Shown here piece after piece: positions 1 through 6,251 of a stretch of 12,971 bases of DNA. Each line of letters starts with the position of its first letter. Position 1 is the first letter of the stretch. Below the pieces are notes generated by a model. It did not search any database, was not told where the DNA came from, and worked only from the letters and a program-made list of their open reading frames with translations. The stretch spans positions 1 to 12,971 of the forward strand of contig CAKPAW010000018.1 of assembly GCA_934133165.1 (NCBI GenBank), read 5' to 3'. The stretch comes from an uncultured Clostridia bacterium. Lineage in GTDB: Bacteria; Bacillota; Clostridia; TANB77; CAG-508. The translations under genes and the position numbers were made by a program.

Positions 1-18
1 TCATACCTCCATTGTATC

Positions 19-70
19 ATAGGGTGAACTTTTCATAAGTTAATTTTATAGGGTGATCTTATCACAAGTT
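19..70. repeat. Imperfect 23-nt direct repeat with internal dyads
   Basis: Copies at 19-41 and 48-70 match at 20 of 23 positions and start 29 nt apart. The right copy contains the dyad GTGAT-CTT-ATCAC (54-66). The left copy has a degenerate version, GTGAA-CTT-TTCAT. Such paired dyads look like a repressor operator. They lie just upstream of the infC -35 box. On the minus strand they run into a possible -10 (TATGAT) followed by GGAGG at the window edge, so a divergent gene off the left end could be the real target. The regulator is unknown. Confidence 0.55.
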
Positions 71-94
71 ATTCATAGAATTTTGGGAAAATCG

Positions 95-123
95 TTGACA
101 AATAAAAAAAAATAATGTATAAT
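95..123 (+). promoter_or_regulatory. infC operon promoter (TTGACA-17-TATAAT)
   Basis: A perfect -35 TTGACA (95-100) and a perfect -10 TATAAT (118-123) are separated by 17 nt, the sigma-A consensus. The start site is predicted near 130, so the transcript would begin with, or very near, the leader segment at 129-138 that pairs with the terminator loop. Confidence 0.85.
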
Positions 124-128
124 AAAAT

Positions 129-252
129 CTGTTACAAGAAGAAGGTTCCACTTCTCACCTTAACTATTCAGGAAAAGGTTAGAATTTAATAATAAAAATA
201 ATATTATTAATTGTGGGATAAAATTGACTTGTAACAGAGTCAATTTTTTAAT
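129..252 (+). ncRNA. L20-leader-like transcription attenuator upstream of infC
   Basis: The leader carries an intrinsic terminator: stem AATTGACT (222-229) and AGTCAATT (238-245), loop 230-237, followed by a U-rich tract with no coding interruption. The segment CTGTTACAAG (129-138) is a perfect 10-nt complement of CTTGTAACAG (228-237), which covers the terminator loop and the top of its 5' arm, so the two pairings compete. Between them are small hairpins, 140-144 with 151-155 and 157-161 with 175-179. Position and architecture match the known Firmicutes L20 leader, in which ribosomal protein L20 causes premature termination of infC-rpmI-rplT. The family assignment is inferred from context and pairing and was not tested against a covariance model. 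Confidence 0.75.
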
Positions 253-255
253 TTT

Positions 256-271
256 GGAGGTGTTTTTTATA
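256..271 (+). promoter_or_regulatory. Shine-Dalgarno and AUA start codon of infC
   Basis: GGAGGTG (256-262) is the only strong ribosome binding site near the start of infC. The codon at normal distance in frame is ATA (269-271), followed by KQELPINGQ, a typical IF3 N-terminus. The in-frame TTG at 224 lies inside the terminator stem with no Shine-Dalgarno, and the in-frame GTG at 260 overlaps the Shine-Dalgarno itself. Rare AUU/AUC/AUA starts are a known hallmark of infC and let IF3 limit its own translation. Confidence 0.85.
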
Positions 272-778
272 AAACAAGAATTACCAATTAATGGTCAAAT
301 AAGAGCTAAAGAAGTAAAATTAATAGGAGAAGATTCAGAACAATTAGGTGTTGTTTCTTTAAGAGAAGCTTTAGATAAAGCGGAAGAATTAAATTTAGAT
401 TTAGTATTAGTAGCACCAGGTGCTATGCCACCAGTTTGTAAGATTATGAACTATGGTAAATATAAATTTGAACAAGCAAAAAAAGAAAAAGAAGCTAAAA
501 AGAAACAAAAAACATTAGAAGTAAAAGAAATTAGAATTACTCCTAATATTGAAGAACATGACTTTGGATTTAAATGTAAAAATGCAAGAAAATTCATTGA
601 AGATGGAAATAAATTGAAAATTACAGTTAGATTTAGAGGAAGAGAAGTTAATAATTCTAAAATGGGAGAAAATGTACTAAATAAGTTTATTGAACAACTA
701 TCAGATATAGCAGTGGTAGAAAGAAGTCCTAAATTAGAAGGAAGAAATATGTTTATTATGCTAGCAAAGAAAGCTTAA
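269..778 (+). CDS. infC: Translation initiation factor IF-3
   Basis: IF3 binds the 30S subunit, blocks premature joining of 50S, and checks start codon and initiator tRNA. From the AUA at 269 the protein is 169 residues, the usual length. The N-terminal domain (about 1-75) has the conserved INGQIRAKEVKLIGEDSEQL start and the PPVCKIMNYGKYK segment. A lysine-rich linker helix (about 66-84) leads to the C-terminal domain (about 85-169) with KEIRITPNIEEHD and the RFRGRE motif near residue 121. A longer reading from TTG 224 would add 15 residues unlike IF3 and would place the start in the attenuator, so it was rejected. It is first in infC-rpmI-rplT, 35 nt before rpmI. Regulation is probably double: attenuation through L20 in the leader, and IF3 discrimination against the non-standard start codon. 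Confidence 0.96.
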   Translation: MKQELPINGQIRAKEVKLIGEDSEQLGVVSLREALDKAEELNLDLVLVAPGAMPPVCKIMNYGKYKFEQAKKEKEAKKKQKTLEVKEIRITPNIEEHDFGFKCKNARKFIEDGNKLKITVRFRGREVNNSKMGENVLNKFIEQLSDIAVVERSPKLEGRNMFIMLAKKA

Positions 779-813
779 TATATACAAAATAAAATTTGAA
801 AGGAGTTTTAATT

Positions 814-1014
814 ATGCCTAAAATGAAAACAAATAAAGCTGCTAAGAAAAGATATTCATTAACAGCTAAAGGTAAAGTTAAAAGAACAACAGCTAATAGA
901 AGACACTTATTAGCAAATAAAACAAAAAGACAAAAAATGACAGCAAGACATGGAGCTTATGCTGACAAGACATGTGAAAATACAATAAAGAAGTTATTAC
1001 CATATGGTAACTAA
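814..1014 (+). CDS. rpmI: 50S ribosomal protein L35
   Basis: Small basic protein of the large ribosomal subunit, 66 residues, the normal length for L35. The MPKMKTNKAAKKRYSLTAKGKVKR opening and the NRRHLLANKTKRQKM centre are typical of the family. The C-terminus (about 45-66) is less standard but in register. The start is ATG 814, with GAAAGGAG (798-805) placed 8 nt upstream. An in-frame TTG at 796 lies before that site and would not be used. The gene sits between infC and rplT in the conserved order and is closely spaced to both (22 nt to rplT). It is expected to be co-transcribed from the promoter at 95 and repressed with the operon by L20. Confidence 0.97.
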   Translation: MPKMKTNKAAKKRYSLTAKGKVKRTTANRRHLLANKTKRQKMTARHGAYADKTCENTIKKLLPYGN

Positions 1015-1036
1015 TATCGGAAGGAGTGAAATTTAA

Positions 1037-1387
1037 ATGGCAAGAGTAAAAACAGCTAAAATAACAAGAGCAAGACATAAAAAAGTTTTAAAACAAGCAA
1101 AAGGATATTATGGAGCAAAACATTATAGATTTAGAAATGCTAATCAAGCAGTATTAAAATCTTTAGCATATAGTTATGTTGGAAGAAAAGATAGAAAAAG
1201 TAATTTCAGAAAATTATGGATAGCAAGAATAAATGCTGCTGCAAGAATGAATGGAATTACATACAGCAAATTAATAGCAGGACTAAAAAAAGCTGATGTT
1301 AACATAAATAGAAAAATGCTTGCAGAAATGGCAGTAAATGATGCAAAAGCATTTGCTGAAGTTGCAGAAATAGCTAAAAAAGCATAA
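1037..1387 (+). CDS. rplT: 50S ribosomal protein L20
   Basis: Early-assembly large-subunit protein of 116 residues, the expected length. Family features are visible: MARVKTAKITRARHKKVLKQAKGYYGAKH at the start (the basic rRNA-binding tail), then the SYVGRKDRKSNFRKLWIARINAAAR core and the NGITYSKLIAGLKKADVNINRKMLAEMAVND C-terminal domain. GGAAGGAG (1019-1026) precedes ATG 1037. In Firmicutes L20 is the autoregulator of this operon, acting on the infC leader. The leader at 129-252 here has a suitable attenuator, so feedback control is likely. A strong terminator follows directly. Confidence 0.97.
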   Translation: MARVKTAKITRARHKKVLKQAKGYYGAKHYRFRNANQAVLKSLAYSYVGRKDRKSNFRKLWIARINAAARMNGITYSKLIAGLKKADVNINRKMLAEMAVNDAKAFAEVAEIAKKA

Positions 1388-1397
1388 ATAAAATTAG

Positions 1398-1441
1398 AAT
1401 CTTATAAGAGTAATTGAAAAGTTACTTTTATAAGATTTTTT
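1398..1441 (+). terminator. Intrinsic terminator of infC-rpmI-rplT
   Basis: A 16-bp stem pairs 1398-1413 with 1422-1437 (outer arm AATCTTATAA, one G-U pair), with loop 1414-1421, followed by a T6 run at 1436-1441. It closes the ribosomal operon and insulates the adhesin gene. Confidence 0.93.
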
Positions 1442-1485
1442 GTTTTGAGTGTAGATATTTGTATTTTGTTGTCGAACGATTTTTC

Positions 1486-1515
1486 TTGACAAAACAAAAA
1501 ATGTGTTGTTATAAT
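1486..1515 (+). promoter_or_regulatory. Promoter of the surface protein gene (TTGACA-18-TATAAT)
   Basis: A consensus -35 TTGACA (1486-1491) and -10 TATAAT (1510-1515) are separated by 18 nt. Transcription should start near 1522, giving a 5' untranslated leader of about 155 nt before the GTG start at 1678. Confidence 0.8.
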
Positions 1516-1521
1516 TGATAT

Positions 1522-1677
1522 TGAATTTATAAATCACAAACAACTTTGGCAAGACATAAATATTTTATTTAGTTATCTTTATATTTTATATAAAGTATTT
1601 CAAAAGAATTTTGGTACCATATTAAATTCTAAAAGATTCAAAAATTAAAAAAGTTAATATAGAAAAGGAGGAACTTT
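1522..1677 (+). other. Long AT-rich 5' leader of the surface protein mRNA
   Basis: This untranslated stretch contains one perfect hairpin, CTTTATAT (1577-1584) with ATATAAAG (1588-1595) and a 3-nt loop. It is made almost only of A-U pairs and is weak. I see no recognisable riboswitch core and no terminator. The leader ends in a strong AAAGGAGG site (1664-1671). Confidence 0.4.
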
Positions 1678-4600
1678 GTGCAAAAAATAATAAAAAATAT
1701 ATGTGTAATATTATTGTTAGTATTACTTTTATTAAGCATGAATAGTAATATTATATATGCAAGCAGTCAAATAACAGAAGCAAGTTTAGTAAAAATAGGA
1801 GATGCAGAATATCATTTAAAACATTATAATTCTAATAAAGGCGTTTATACTTATATTAAGGTATCAATTGTTGGATATTATAATGAAGGCAAATTTTATC
1901 CAGCATATTGCATTGATAAGACAGCTAATGGTGTAGGAGATATAGGAAGTTATTATGTGGATACTAATTCTGTATATAATGACAATAGAGTATGGAGAGC
2001 AATTAAAAATGGATATCCATATAAAAGTGCAAGTGAAATTGGTGTATCATCTGATTGGAATGCTTATGTTGTAACGAAAATGGCAGTATATTGTATATTA
2101 GGACAATCTAATATAGATGATTTTACAGCAGATGAAAGTGATGCAGAAGCTGTAAAGATGTTAGTAAGTTTAAGAAATTTAGTTAATATAGGATTGAATG
2201 GAAGCGAAATATATAAAGATGATGCTTATATTGAAAAAGTTGGCAACTTAGTAGAAGAAGCAAATTATTATTCACAAAGATATAAAGTAAAAAGTAGTTT
2301 AAATTTAGGTGGATGTGAAATAAAGGGAATAAATAATGCACCAGAAGGGACTGTTGTGGCTGATAAAATGGGATATATAAAAACACAATTTAGTAGAACA
2401 GAAGATTTTTATGTAAAGATTCCAAAATCTCAAATGAAACAAAATTTAGATATTGAGATAAATGTAGATATAAAAATGGAAGATTACAAGATGTTTTATG
2501 GAAAGGCAAGAATAACAGGAGCACAAGATTGTGTAGTAACTCAAAATAAGGTAAATAGTATAAACAGGACAGTAAATTTAAAGGAGAAGATAGATACAGG
2601 AGAAATTGAAATAAATAAAATAGATGAAGAAACAAAAAAAGCAATACCAAATGTAGAATTTCAAATTTACAATGATAAAAATGCATTAGTAAATACAGGA
2701 ATAACAAATGAAAAAGGAATATTAACAGTATCAGGATTATATTATGGAAAGTATAAAATAAGAGAATCAAAAGAAAATATAGATTATATAAAAAATGAAA
2801 AAGAATACGAAGTACAAGTAAAACCAAATGAAAAATCTAAAATAGAAATAACAAATAATCGTAAAAAAGGTAATTTAAAGGTAAAGAAACTAGATAAAGA
2901 TAATACAAATTTAGCACTTGGAAACATAGAATTTGATTTATATAGTGAAGAGTTTGGAAAAGTTATAGGAACTTATTTTACTGATGTAAATGGAGAAATC
3001 TATATTGATAATTTAAGAACAGGAAATTATAGATTAATAGAAAAAAAGACAAATGAATGGTATAACCTATGTGGTGATACTGATATTAAAATAAATTGGA
3101 ATGAAACATATGAAAGTAAGATTTATAATGAGCTAAAAAAGGGACAAGTAAAAATTGTAAAAACAGATAAAGACAATGAAGAGATTAGGCTTTCAGGAGT
3201 TGAGTTTGAAATTTTAGATATTAATAATAATGTACTAGAAAGGATAAAAACAGATAATAATGGAGAGGCTTTGACTTCAAAATATCCTATAAGAGATTTT
3301 CAAAAGATAAATATTAGAGAGTGTAAAACATTGGAAAGTTATAAATTATCTGAAGAAATCCAAACTATAGATTTAGTAGAAAATGAAACAATAACAGTAG
3401 AGTTTCAAAATGAAAAGAAAAAAGGACAAATAAAAATAATCAAGAAAGATGCAGATAATCAAGAGATTACATTACAAAATGTAGAGTTTAAAATATTTGA
3501 TGAAGAAAATAATTTAGTAGATGTAATAATTACAGATGAGAAAGGAGAAGGAATATCAAAATTATTACCAATAGATAAACAGTATACAATAAAAGAAACA
3601 AAAACTTTAGATAATTATGTTTTATTAGAAGAAGATAAAACAGTAAGATTAGAAGAAGAGAATGTTTTAGATATTAATTTTGTTAATGAAAAGAAAAAGG
3701 GACAAATAAAATTAATTAAGAAAGATGCAGATAATCAAGAAATTACATTATCAAATGTTGAATTTAAAATATTTGATGAAAATAATAATGAAGTAGATAC
3801 TATCATTACAGATGAAAAAGGAGAAGCAACATCTAAATTATTGCCTATAGATAGAAAATATATAATAAAAGAGTCAAAAACATTAGATGATTATGTACTT
3901 ACAGAAGAAACAAAAATTGTTGAATTGAAGCAAAATGAGGTAATTGAAGTAGGTTTTACAAATGAGAAGAAAAAAGGACAAGTTGAAATTGTGAAAACAA
4001 GTAATAAAGATAATAAAATAACAGGAGAAAAAGCAGGAGCAAAGTTACAAGGAGTGAAATTTGAAATATTGGATTTAAATGGAAATGTAATAGATGAATT
4101 AATAACAGATGAAAATGGAAAAGCTCTAAGTAAGAAATTAGAAAAAGGAATATATAAAATAAAAGAAATATCTCCAAAAGAAGGATATTTGCTAGATAAA
4201 AAAATAACAGAGTTTAATATAGATGAAAACAATGAAATAAAACAAGTATTTTTAAGCAATACACCAATTGATCCAAATATAGATATTAAAAAAAGTGGAC
4301 CAAATGAAGCAAATGTTGGAGAAGAGATTGAATACGAAATAGAAATAAAAAATAATGGAAATGTTAAGTTATCAGAATTTAAATGGACAGATACAATTGA
4401 TACAAATTATATAAAATTAACAAAGGTAAAAACAGGAATTTATAATAGAAGTACAAATTATAATATATATTATAAAACTAATTTAAGAAACAATGAAAAT
4501 ATACTATTTTTAGAAGATTTGGATTCAAAAAAGAATTATGAAATTGATTTTATTAAAGAGTTAGCAGATAACGAATATATAACAGAAATTACATTTGAAT

Positions 4601-4794
4601 TTAAAGAAGCGGAAATAGGATTAGAAAATAAAGAAAAAACAAAATTATATGCAAAGGTTTTGGAAAAAGTAAAAAGTGAGGAGAGTTTTATAAATGAAGC
4701 AAAAATTATTGCATCATATAAAGGTTATAAACTAGAACAAATTTCAAAATGGAAGACAATAGCATATAAAGTTTTACCTAAAACAGGATTATAA
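1678..4794 (+). CDS. Secreted thioester-domain / CnaB-repeat surface adhesin ending in LPKTG
   Basis: Predicted cell-surface fibre-like adhesin of 1038 residues, starting at GTG 1678 six nt after AAAGGAGG. Residues 1-29 are a signal peptide (basic start, long Leu/Val/Ile core, cleavage near IYA-SS). Residues about 35-200 resemble a thioester (TQXA-type) domain: the candidate thioester Cys is C78 in PAYCIDK, but the TQXA position reads TKMA (133-136), so the partner Gln is not evident. Six CnaB/SpaA-like modules follow at about 308-397, 398-488, 489-582, 583-674, 675-766 and 767-865. Each keeps a Lys on the first strand (KID, KLD, KTD, KKD), a central Glu (RESK, RECK, KETK and similar) and an Asn on the last strand (TNN, YNE, QNE, VNE, TNE, SNT), the triad for an intramolecular isopeptide bond. 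Residues about 866-1030 resemble a DUF11-type beta domain. LPKTGL (1033-1038) is followed directly by the stop, with no membrane segment or basic tail. No sortase is in the window. Function as an adhesin is inferred from architecture. Confidence 0.85.
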   Translation: MQKIIKNICVILLLVLLLLSMNSNIIYASSQITEASLVKIGDAEYHLKHYNSNKGVYTYIKVSIVGYYNEGKFYPAYCIDKTANGVGDIGSYYVDTNSVYNDNRVWRAIKNGYPYKSASEIGVSSDWNAYVVTKMAVYCILGQSNIDDFTADESDAEAVKMLVSLRNLVNIGLNGSEIYKDDAYIEKVGNLVEEANYYSQRYKVKSSLNLGGCEIKGINNAPEGTVVADKMGYIKTQFSRTEDFYVKIPKSQMKQNLDIEINVDIKMEDYKMFYGKARITGAQDCVVTQNKVNSINRTVNLKEKIDTGEIEINKIDEETKKAIPNVEFQIYNDKNALVNTGITNEKGILTVSGLYYGKYKIRESKENIDYIKNEKEYEVQVKPNEKSKIEITNNRKKGNLKVKKLDKDNTNLALGNIEFDLYSEEFGKVIGTYFTDVNGEIYIDNLRTGNYRLIEKKTNEWYNLCGDTDIKINWNETYESKIYNELKKGQVKIVKTDKDNEEIRLSGVEFEILDINNNVLERIKTDNNGEALTSKYPIRDFQKINIRECKTLESYKLSEEIQTIDLVENETITVEFQNEKKKGQIKIIKKDADNQEITLQNVEFKIFDEENNLVDVIITDEKGEGISKLLPIDKQYTIKETKTLDNYVLLEEDKTVRLEEENVLDINFVNEKKKGQIKLIKKDADNQEITLSNVEFKIFDENNNEVDTIITDEKGEATSKLLPIDRKYIIKESKTLDDYVLTEETKIVELKQNEVIEVGFTNEKKKGQVEIVKTSNKDNKITGEKAGAKLQGVKFEILDLNGNVIDELITDENGKALSKKLEKGIYKIKEISPKEGYLLDKKITEFNIDENNEIKQVFLSNTPIDPNIDIKKSGPNEANVGEEIEYEIEIKNNGNVKLSEFKWTDTIDTNYIKLTKVKTGIYNRSTNYNIYYKTNLRNNENILFLEDLDSKKNYEIDFIKELADNEYITEITFEFKEAEIGLENKEKTKLYAKVLEKVKSEESFINEAKIIASYKGYKLEQISKWKTIAYKVLPKTGL
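3424..3975 (+). repeat. Near-identical tandem CnaB repeat pair
   Basis: Two 276-nt units (3424-3699 and 3700-3975) encode modules of exactly 92 residues with no insertions or deletions between them. Both begin with GQIK and share KKDADNQEITL, NVEFKIFDE, ITDEKGE and SKLLPID. They resemble each other much more than the other four modules, pointing to a recent in-frame duplication within the adhesin gene. Confidence 0.85.
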
Positions 4795-4816
4795 AATTAA
4801 ATGTATAAAAATAATA

Positions 4817-4855
4817 AATATGCACACACTTTATATGAAAGGTGTGTGTATATTT
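4817..4855 (+). terminator. Hairpin after the adhesin gene, possible terminator or start-masking stem
   Basis: Segment 4817-4832 pairs with 4839-4854 (core CACACAC with GTGTGTG, two G-U pairs), with a 6-nt loop 4833-4838. The stem is strong but only a short broken U stretch (ATATTT) follows, so termination would be inefficient. The 3' arm contains AAAGGTG, the best Shine-Dalgarno for the small gene starting at 4856, so the hairpin may instead, or also, limit its translation. Confidence 0.55.
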
Positions 4856-5047
4856 GTGAAAAGTGAAGATAAAAACAAAAAGAAAAATAGAAAAGAAATA
4901 GAAAATGTTAATATTGAAATGAGTGAAGATACAACTAAATATGGGGAGTGGATGGCATCATACTTTACCTGGATAACGCCTGAAGAACAAAAAGAAAAAG
5001 TAAAAGAATTAAATGACATGACAAATAAAGAAGAGAAAGATAAATAA
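4856..5047 (+). CDS. Small charged protein of unknown function
   Basis: I do not recognise this product. From GTG 4856 it is 63 residues, highly charged and Lys/Glu rich (KSEDKNKKKNRKE start, NKEEKDK end). A central aromatic segment, KYGEWMASYFTWITPEEQ, is the only part likely to fold or bind something. There is no signal peptide or membrane segment. Alternative in-frame starts are ATG 4820 and ATG 4835, both lacking a ribosome binding site and lying in the hairpin. GTG 4856 has AAAGGTG about 11 nt upstream, inside the 3' arm of that hairpin. It lies between the adhesin gene and the ctsR promoter and may be read through from the adhesin promoter. Its reality is likely but not certain. Confidence 0.5.
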   Translation: MKSEDKNKKKNRKEIENVNIEMSEDTTKYGEWMASYFTWITPEEQKEKVKELNDMTNKEEKDK

Positions 5048-5136
5048 AAAAGTAAAAAAATGAAGAAACAATAACAAAAAATAAATATTTGTAATGAAAA
5101 ACAAATAAAATTACATAAAAAAGGCGAAAATTAAGT

Positions 5137-5165
5137 TTTGCATAAAAAGAAATTGGTAGTATAAT
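5137..5165 (+). promoter_or_regulatory. ctsR operon promoter
   Basis: A -10 TATAAT (5160-5165) is preceded at 17 nt by TTTGCA (5137-5142), or at 16 nt by TTGCAT, a weak -35. Transcription should start near 5172, placing the CtsR operator at about +3 to +20. Confidence 0.7.
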
Positions 5166-5174
5166 ATCAATAAA

Positions 5175-5191
5175 GGTCAAAGAAAGTCAAA
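5175..5191 (+). promoter_or_regulatory. CtsR operator (heptad direct repeat)
   Basis: GGTCAAA (5175-5181), GAA, AGTCAAA (5185-5191) matches the known CtsR box: two RGTCAAA heptads separated by three bases. It sits just downstream of the predicted start, where a bound repressor would block transcription. It implies autoregulation of the whole ctsR-mcsA-mcsB-clpC operon. I found no second box before clpC. Confidence 0.93.
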
Positions 5192-5213
5192 ATCAAAAAA
5201 GGAGGAATTGAAT

Positions 5214-5657
5214 ATGAGAATGTCAGATATAATAGAAGATTTTATAAAAGAATTATTTGAGGATGGAGAAGAAATTGAAATACAAAGAAACGATTTGGCA
5301 CAAAAATTTAATTGTGTTCCATCTCAAATAAATTATGTTATAGCAACAAGATTTAAGCCATCTCAAGGGTATTATGTTGAAAGTAGAAGAGGTGGAGGTG
5401 GATATATATCCATAAAAAAGGTTAGTACGGATAAATCCGATTATTTAATGCATATAATAAAAAATATGGGAAATATATTGTCAAATACAGATGTAGAAAT
5501 ATTAATAAGTGATTTACTCACATATAATTTAGTATCAGAAAAAGAAGCAAAGCTTTTAAGAGTTGCAACAAGTGATAATGTTCTTACAATTTCTAAAGAT
5601 GTAAGAGATGCATTAAGAGCTAATATATTTAAAAATATGTTGCTAAATATTATTTAA
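5214..5657 (+). CDS. ctsR: Transcriptional repressor CtsR
   Basis: CtsR represses class III heat-shock genes (clp genes and its own operon) as a dimer and releases DNA on heating. The protein is 147 residues, near the usual length. The winged helix-turn-helix is clear: LAQKFNCVPSQINYVIATRF (about 28-47) is the recognition region, and ESRRGGGGYI (56-65) is the glycine-rich wing that acts as thermosensor and carries arginines known to be McsB targets. The C-terminal half (about 72-147) is the helical dimerisation domain. Start ATG 5214 lies 8 nt after GGAGG (5201-5205). An in-frame TTG at 5208 is too close to the ribosome site, and ATG 5220 is a possible alternative. Its operator is directly upstream. 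mcsA follows after a short gap. Confidence 0.96.
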   Translation: MRMSDIIEDFIKELFEDGEEIEIQRNDLAQKFNCVPSQINYVIATRFKPSQGYYVESRRGGGGYISIKKVSTDKSDYLMHIIKNMGNILSNTDVEILISDLLTYNLVSEKEAKLLRVATSDNVLTISKDVRDALRANIFKNMLLNII

Positions 5658-5675
5658 GAAAGAAGCGTGATAAAA

Positions 5676-6236
5676 ATGAAATGTGATAGATGTGGAGAAA
5701 ATGAAGCTAATATAAAATATGTACAGATAATAAATGGAGAAAAAAAGAGAATGTATTTATGTGAAAAATGTGGTAAAGAATTAGGTATAAACGATATGAA
5801 TTTTAATATGCCTATTGATTTTACTAGTTTTTTAAGTGACTTTTTTAATGAAGATATCCCAAGTGCAAATTTATTATCAGGATTTGCAAATACAGTAAAC
5901 AAATTAGAATGTTCAAAGTGCGGATTAGATTTTGATGATTTTATGCATACTGGAAAATTTGGATGTAGCAATTGTTATGAAGAATTTGAAAGTAGAATTG
6001 ACCCAATTTTGAAAAATATACACGGTGCTAATAGACATGTAGGAAGATTAGGAAAAGTAATAGATGGAAATAATATTTCAAAGAAGGAAAATAATGAAAA
6101 TGAAAAAGAGGATATTGTTAATAATCAAGTAAATAAAATTGATAAATTAAAAGAAGATTTAAAAGTAGCAATAAGAGAGGAAAGATATGAAGATGCTGCT
6201 AAAATTAGAGATGAAATAAAAAAAGAAGAAAAGTAA
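5676..6236 (+). CDS. mcsA: McsA, zinc-binding activator of the McsB kinase (UvrB/UvrC-motif protein)
   Basis: McsA binds and activates the arginine kinase McsB and helps inactivate CtsR under stress. The protein is 186 residues, the normal size. Two four-cysteine zinc modules are visible: C3, C6, C29, C32, and C79, C82, C97, C100. A Lys/Glu/Asn-rich linker (about 133-152) leads to a C-terminal UVR motif (about 153-186, LKEDLKVAIREERYEDAAKIRDEIK), the type of segment that contacts partner proteins. I chose ATG 5676: GTGAT just before it mirrors the GAGGTGAT before mcsB at the same distance. The in-frame GTG at 5667 would add three residues and destroy that site. It lies between ctsR and mcsB, separated by 18 and 15 nt, in the heat-shock operon. 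Confidence 0.94.
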   Translation: MKCDRCGENEANIKYVQIINGEKKRMYLCEKCGKELGINDMNFNMPIDFTSFLSDFFNEDIPSANLLSGFANTVNKLECSKCGLDFDDFMHTGKFGCSNCYEEFESRIDPILKNIHGANRHVGRLGKVIDGNNISKKENNENEKEDIVNNQVNKIDKLKEDLKVAIREERYEDAAKIRDEIKKEEK

Positions 6237-6251
6237 AATTGAGGTGATAAA

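Noticed and set aside
48..70. Rex-type operator (TTGTGA-N6-TCACAA)
   Set aside because: The minus-strand TTGTGA half is present, but the spacing is 5 rather than 6 and the other half is TCACCC.
224..268. Upstream TTG start for infC giving a 184-residue protein
   Set aside because: It lies in the attenuator stem, has no ribosome site, and adds residues unlike any IF3 N-terminus; the AUA at 269 is correctly spaced from GGAGGTG.
893..1078. Minus-strand frame across rpmI and rplT
   Set aside because: It runs antisense to two unmistakable ribosomal protein genes and has no start signals or protein-like composition.
1522..1677. Riboswitch in the adhesin leader
   Set aside because: No conserved core, no terminator and no hairpin masking the ribosome site; only a weak A-U hairpin.
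2183..4259. Several open frames on the minus strand inside the adhesin gene
   Set aside because: They are Leu/Phe/Ser-rich translations of the reverse of Lys/Glu/Asn-rich coding sequence, without ribosome sites or recognisable domains.
4780..4900. Frameshift joining the adhesin to the downstream small frame to restore a sorting tail
   Set aside because: The +1 frame after LPKTG gives only a short, weakly hydrophobic stretch broken by charged residues, not a membrane helix; the hairpin also lies in between.
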